Shown here: in pieces, positions 61,101 through 64,000 of the stretch
How the letters are laid out: every line of letters starts with the position of its first letter
How positions within the stretch are numbered: the stretch's first letter is position 1
Assembly (NCBI RefSeq): GCF_000006565.2
Contig: NC_031479.1
Location: 6,559,462 to 6,623,461 of the forward strand
DNA from: Toxoplasma gondii ME49
Taxonomy: Eukaryota; Apicomplexa; Conoidasida; Eucoccidiorida; Sarcocystidae
DNA length: 64,000 nucleotides
Direction of reading: 5' to 3'
Translations under genes and position numbers: made by a program
Notes under the pieces: model-generated
What the model was told of the DNA's origin: nothing
Seen by the model: the letters and a program-made list of their open reading frames with translations, nothing else
Database searches by the model: none

Positions 61101-62842
61101 TACTTTTGGCGGCCTATCCAGAAGAGTGTTCAGCGTTGTTCATACCATTAGCGTGTTCTGTTGAAGGGATTCAGAAGGCTCCCATCGCTTCACGCATGAA
61201 CCGGTGTGACACGGTGCAGAAGGTGAGCAGCAATTGACCTTAGTACCGCTAACCAATCTGCAGATGTCGCGTGCCTGGGAACAAGAGGCTACCGTGAAGG
61301 CATCCGTTAGCGTGTTCGTGTTCAGTTTGCTCTACACCTGACAGCTCCAGGCGCTGCCAGAGCCATTCTTTACAACATGCTCTGAAATACAGTTCGTAAG
61401 CACGCCAGAAAAGGGCCAGTAGGCTTGAGGCCGCCGCGGGCTACTGCGTAGCTGCGATCAGTGAACAGACGGGACACATCATCTCATTCTTCCGGCGGCT
61501 GATATATGGACAAACGGTTGCTCGTTTCGGTAGTTATTTGTGCGTACATTTCTCCCCTTTTTCTCTGCGGCGAACCGGAGCAGGAGCAGATCTTTTACAT
61601 ACGTCCGATGCATTGGGGACCCTGAAGCAACGTAGCCTATCATAGCGTTACTTCAGCATTAGGTAACGGGCAATTGAGCAGTACACAAACAGATGTCACG
61701 ACTTACCATTAAGCACACCTCAGCAAACATCAGGAATTGACTGAAAGTCAATGTACTCGTATGCTGCTGGCGATCAGCTACCTTTACTGTATGTCACGGC
61801 AGAGACAAGCTGATTACTTTCCGGGGACCTCTTTAAACAAGGAAGCTACTCGCAGAAACGCTTTGGTCTGAAATGTTAGCCGGAAAGAGGGATATCAGTA
61901 CTCATCTGTTGTTCGGGCCCCGTGTTTCTATATTCTTGTGACTGTGATGTCGAGCTTCCAACTGTAGAAATAGAGGTTGGGGGATATTGTCGGAAAATGT
62001 ATGCTTCAGCGATGAAAGGGCAAAATGCTTCATGTTCGACTCGCATGCAACAATCCAGATTGCTTCATTGTTATGGAGCGGGACCTGGCGGCCGTTTGCC
62101 CTTAGATATTGATATTCCGTAGCTTCTGTCACTAACTATTGACTGGAGTATTTCCCTTCGTGCGTTCGTGAAGATTGTACGCGGTGACGTGCGTGGACTG
62201 ACGGCGCATGAGAGATTCTGCTGGCACAAAAGACTGCCTTTCGCAACTACATCAAGCCCCCATTTGCTCCGGAACTTTCCGGGGATTTCGTTACTGCCAC
62301 AAAGACAGTAGAATCTGACCACGTTGGTAGCGTTGGTCGATGGCAGCTCGCCGGCTCGCCGTGAGAAAAAAAGCGCACTCCAGCATCGTACAACGAATGG
62401 CAGGTCACCGTTTTTCTATATCTGAGCTATTGTTTCGGCGCCGAAAAAGATAGGAGCATTGTTTGCGTTGGATCCGGTAGCAATCGGACCTTTTACTTCT
62501 GTGTAAAAAGCGGAAACGGACGAGTGACATGTGTGGGATGATGATGTGGTTGTCCCCATAATGCAGTGCGATTATCCTCGGGATGCGTACCAGTCTATTT
62601 CGCAGAAGCCACCGCACGTTGCGTCCATCACTGAAGAGGGATATTTTTCATGGGGTAGGGGACAATATATATGGGTCCCTCTAACCTACCGGCCGGTACT
62701 ACCATTTCGGCCTACGTCCGACACGCTACAATGGAATGTCTGGGAAGAACCGGAGACAGCCGTTGAGAAAAAACGTTTGCATTGTAGGAGGGAAAAGTGG
62801 AAAGCAACACATGGTGTATCATTGATAGAGTTGTGGCTGGTG
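58185..62842. other. Subtelomeric sequence without recognisable genes
   Basis: It begins with the VTC 3' UTR and ends at the telomere. ORFs on both strands are short (under ~155 codons), mutually overlapping and without motifs I recognise. No tandem repeat, surface-antigen gene or transposon is visible. The junction to the telomere is abrupt at 62843. Confidence 0.5.
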
Positions 62843-63190
62843 TTTAGGGTTTTTAGGGTTTAGGGTTTTTAGGGTTTAGGGTTTTTAGGGTTTAGGGTTT
62901 TTAGGGTTTAGGGTTTTTAGGGTTTAGGGTTTTTAGGGTTTAGGGTTTTTAGGGTTTAGGGTTTTTAGGGTTTAGGGTTTTAGGGTTTAGGGTTTTAGGG
63001 TTTAGGGTTTTAGGGTTTAGGGTTTTAGGGTTTAGGGTTTTAGGGTTTAGGGTTTTTAGGGTTTAGGGTTTTTAGGGTTTAGGGTTTTTAGGGTTTAGGG
63101 TTTTTAGGGTTTAGGGTTTTTAGGGTTTAGGGTTTTTAGGGTTTAGGGTTTTTAGGGTTTAGGGTTTTTAGGGTTTTAGGGGTTTTAGGG
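62843..63190 (+). repeat. Telomere-proximal higher-order variant array
   Basis: 16-bp dimers TTTTTAGGGTTTAGGG run to about 62970. They are replaced by 15-bp dimers with T4AGGG to about 63050, then revert to the 16-bp form until about 63170, and end in two TTTTAGGGG-like units before the canonical array. Confidence 0.9.
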
Positions 63191-64000
63191 GTTTAGGGTT
63201 TAGGGTTTAGGGTTTAGGGTTTAGGGTTTAGGGTTTAGGGTTTAGGGTTTAGGGTTTAGGGTTTAGGGTTTAGGGTTTAGGGTTTAGGGTTTAGGGTTTA
63301 GGGTTTACGGTTTACGGTTTAGGGTTTAGGGTTTAGGGTTTAGGGTTTAGGGTTTAGGGTTTAGGGTTTAGGGTTTAGGGTTTAGGGTTTTAGGGTTTAG
63401 GGTTTAGGGTTTAGGGTTTAGGGTTTAGGGTTTAGGGTTTAGGGTTTAGGGTTTAGGGTTTAGGGTTTAGGGTTTAGGGTTTAGGGTTTAGGGTTTAGGG
63501 TTTAGGGTTTAGGGTTTAGGGTTTAGGGTTTAGGGTTTAGGGTTTAGGGTTTAGGGTTTAGGGTTTAGGGTTTAGGGTTTAGGGTTTAGGGTTTAGGGTT
63601 TAGGGTTTAGGGTTTAGGGTTTAGGGTTTAGGGTTTAGGGTTTAGGGTTTAGGGTTTAGGGTTTAGGGTTTAGGGTTTAGGGTTTAGGGTTTAGGGTTTA
63701 GGGTTTAGGGTTTAGGGTTTAGGGTTTAGGGTTTAGGGTTTAGGGTTTAGGGTTTAGGGTTTAGGGTTTAGGGTTTAGGGTTTAGGGTTTAGGGTTTAGG
63801 GTTTAGGGTTTAGGGTTTAGGGTTTAGGGTTTAGGGTTTAGGGTTTAGGGTTTAGGGTTTAGGGTTTAGGGTTTAGGGTTTAGGGTTTAGGGTTTAGGGT
63901 TTAGGGTTTAGGGTTTAGGGTTTAGGGTTTAGGGTTTAGGGTTTAGGGTTTAGGGTTTAGGGTTTAGGGTTTAGGGTTTAGGGTTTAGGGTTAGGGTTCT
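62843..64000 (+). repeat. Telomere, TTTAGGG repeats with a variant proximal zone
   Basis: The array reads TTTAGGG 5'->3' toward the window end, so the chromosome terminus is on the right. From 62843 to about 63190 the units alternate T5AGGG or T4AGGG with T3AGGG. The rest is almost pure TTTAGGG, with two TTTACGG units near 63304-63317, one T4AGGG near 63387 and one unit short of a T near the end. This repeat is used by coccidian apicomplexans and most plants. Confidence 0.97.

Overview
The window is eukaryotic nuclear DNA that runs into a chromosome end. The last ~1.16 kb is a telomeric TTTAGGG array on the + strand. Genes are rich in GT-AG introns, the proteins carry long Ser/Gly/Ala/Glu low-complexity inserts, and base composition is near 50% GC. 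Two loci look like coccidian secretory-pathway proteins. Together this points to an apicomplexan of the Toxoplasma/Hammondia/Neospora group; the species cannot be fixed from the window alone. There are no bacterial operons, CRISPR arrays, viral genes or intact mobile elements.

Layout, left to right. 1-6.6 kb is mostly gene-poor, with a short signal-peptide/acidic/transmembrane ORF in two overlapping frames (1248-1839) and an isolated AT-rich island (~3985-4125). 6613-16613 is a 17-exon gene for a 1574-residue coiled-coil protein of the PPP1R21 (KLRAQ/TTKRSYEDQ, FERRY Fy-2) family that ends in a CxxC/CxxC module. 17.5-20.9 kb holds two almost identical intronless genes for a secreted Lys/Asp-, Thr- and Pro-rich protein, in 940-bp tandem copies 2387 bp apart. 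23.4-27.7 kb is a five-exon Kelch-BTB protein. 32.7-43.4 kb is a nine-exon gene for a 2331-residue GYF-domain (GIGYF-like) protein with a candidate eIF4E-binding motif. 44.9-47.7 kb is a cluster of small genes: a three-exon minus-strand membrane-type protein, the last exon of an unrecognised plus-strand gene, and a minus-strand MOZART1 (MZT1) homologue. 50.4-58.2 kb is a vacuolar transporter chaperone (VTC) polyphosphate polymerase subunit with SPX, VTC and DUF202 domains. 58.2-62.8 kb is subtelomeric sequence with no recognisable gene, followed by the telomere.

The genes do not form one pathway. They read as unlinked housekeeping functions (endosome/RNA transport, ubiquitin-ligase adaptor, translational repression, gamma-tubulin nucleation, acidocalcisome polyphosphate) plus lineage-specific secreted proteins. 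Exon models for the PPP1R21-like, Kelch-BTB, GYF and three-exon minus-strand genes were built by hand from GT-AG junctions and keep phase throughout. The VTC model has one unresolved stretch (52548-53553).
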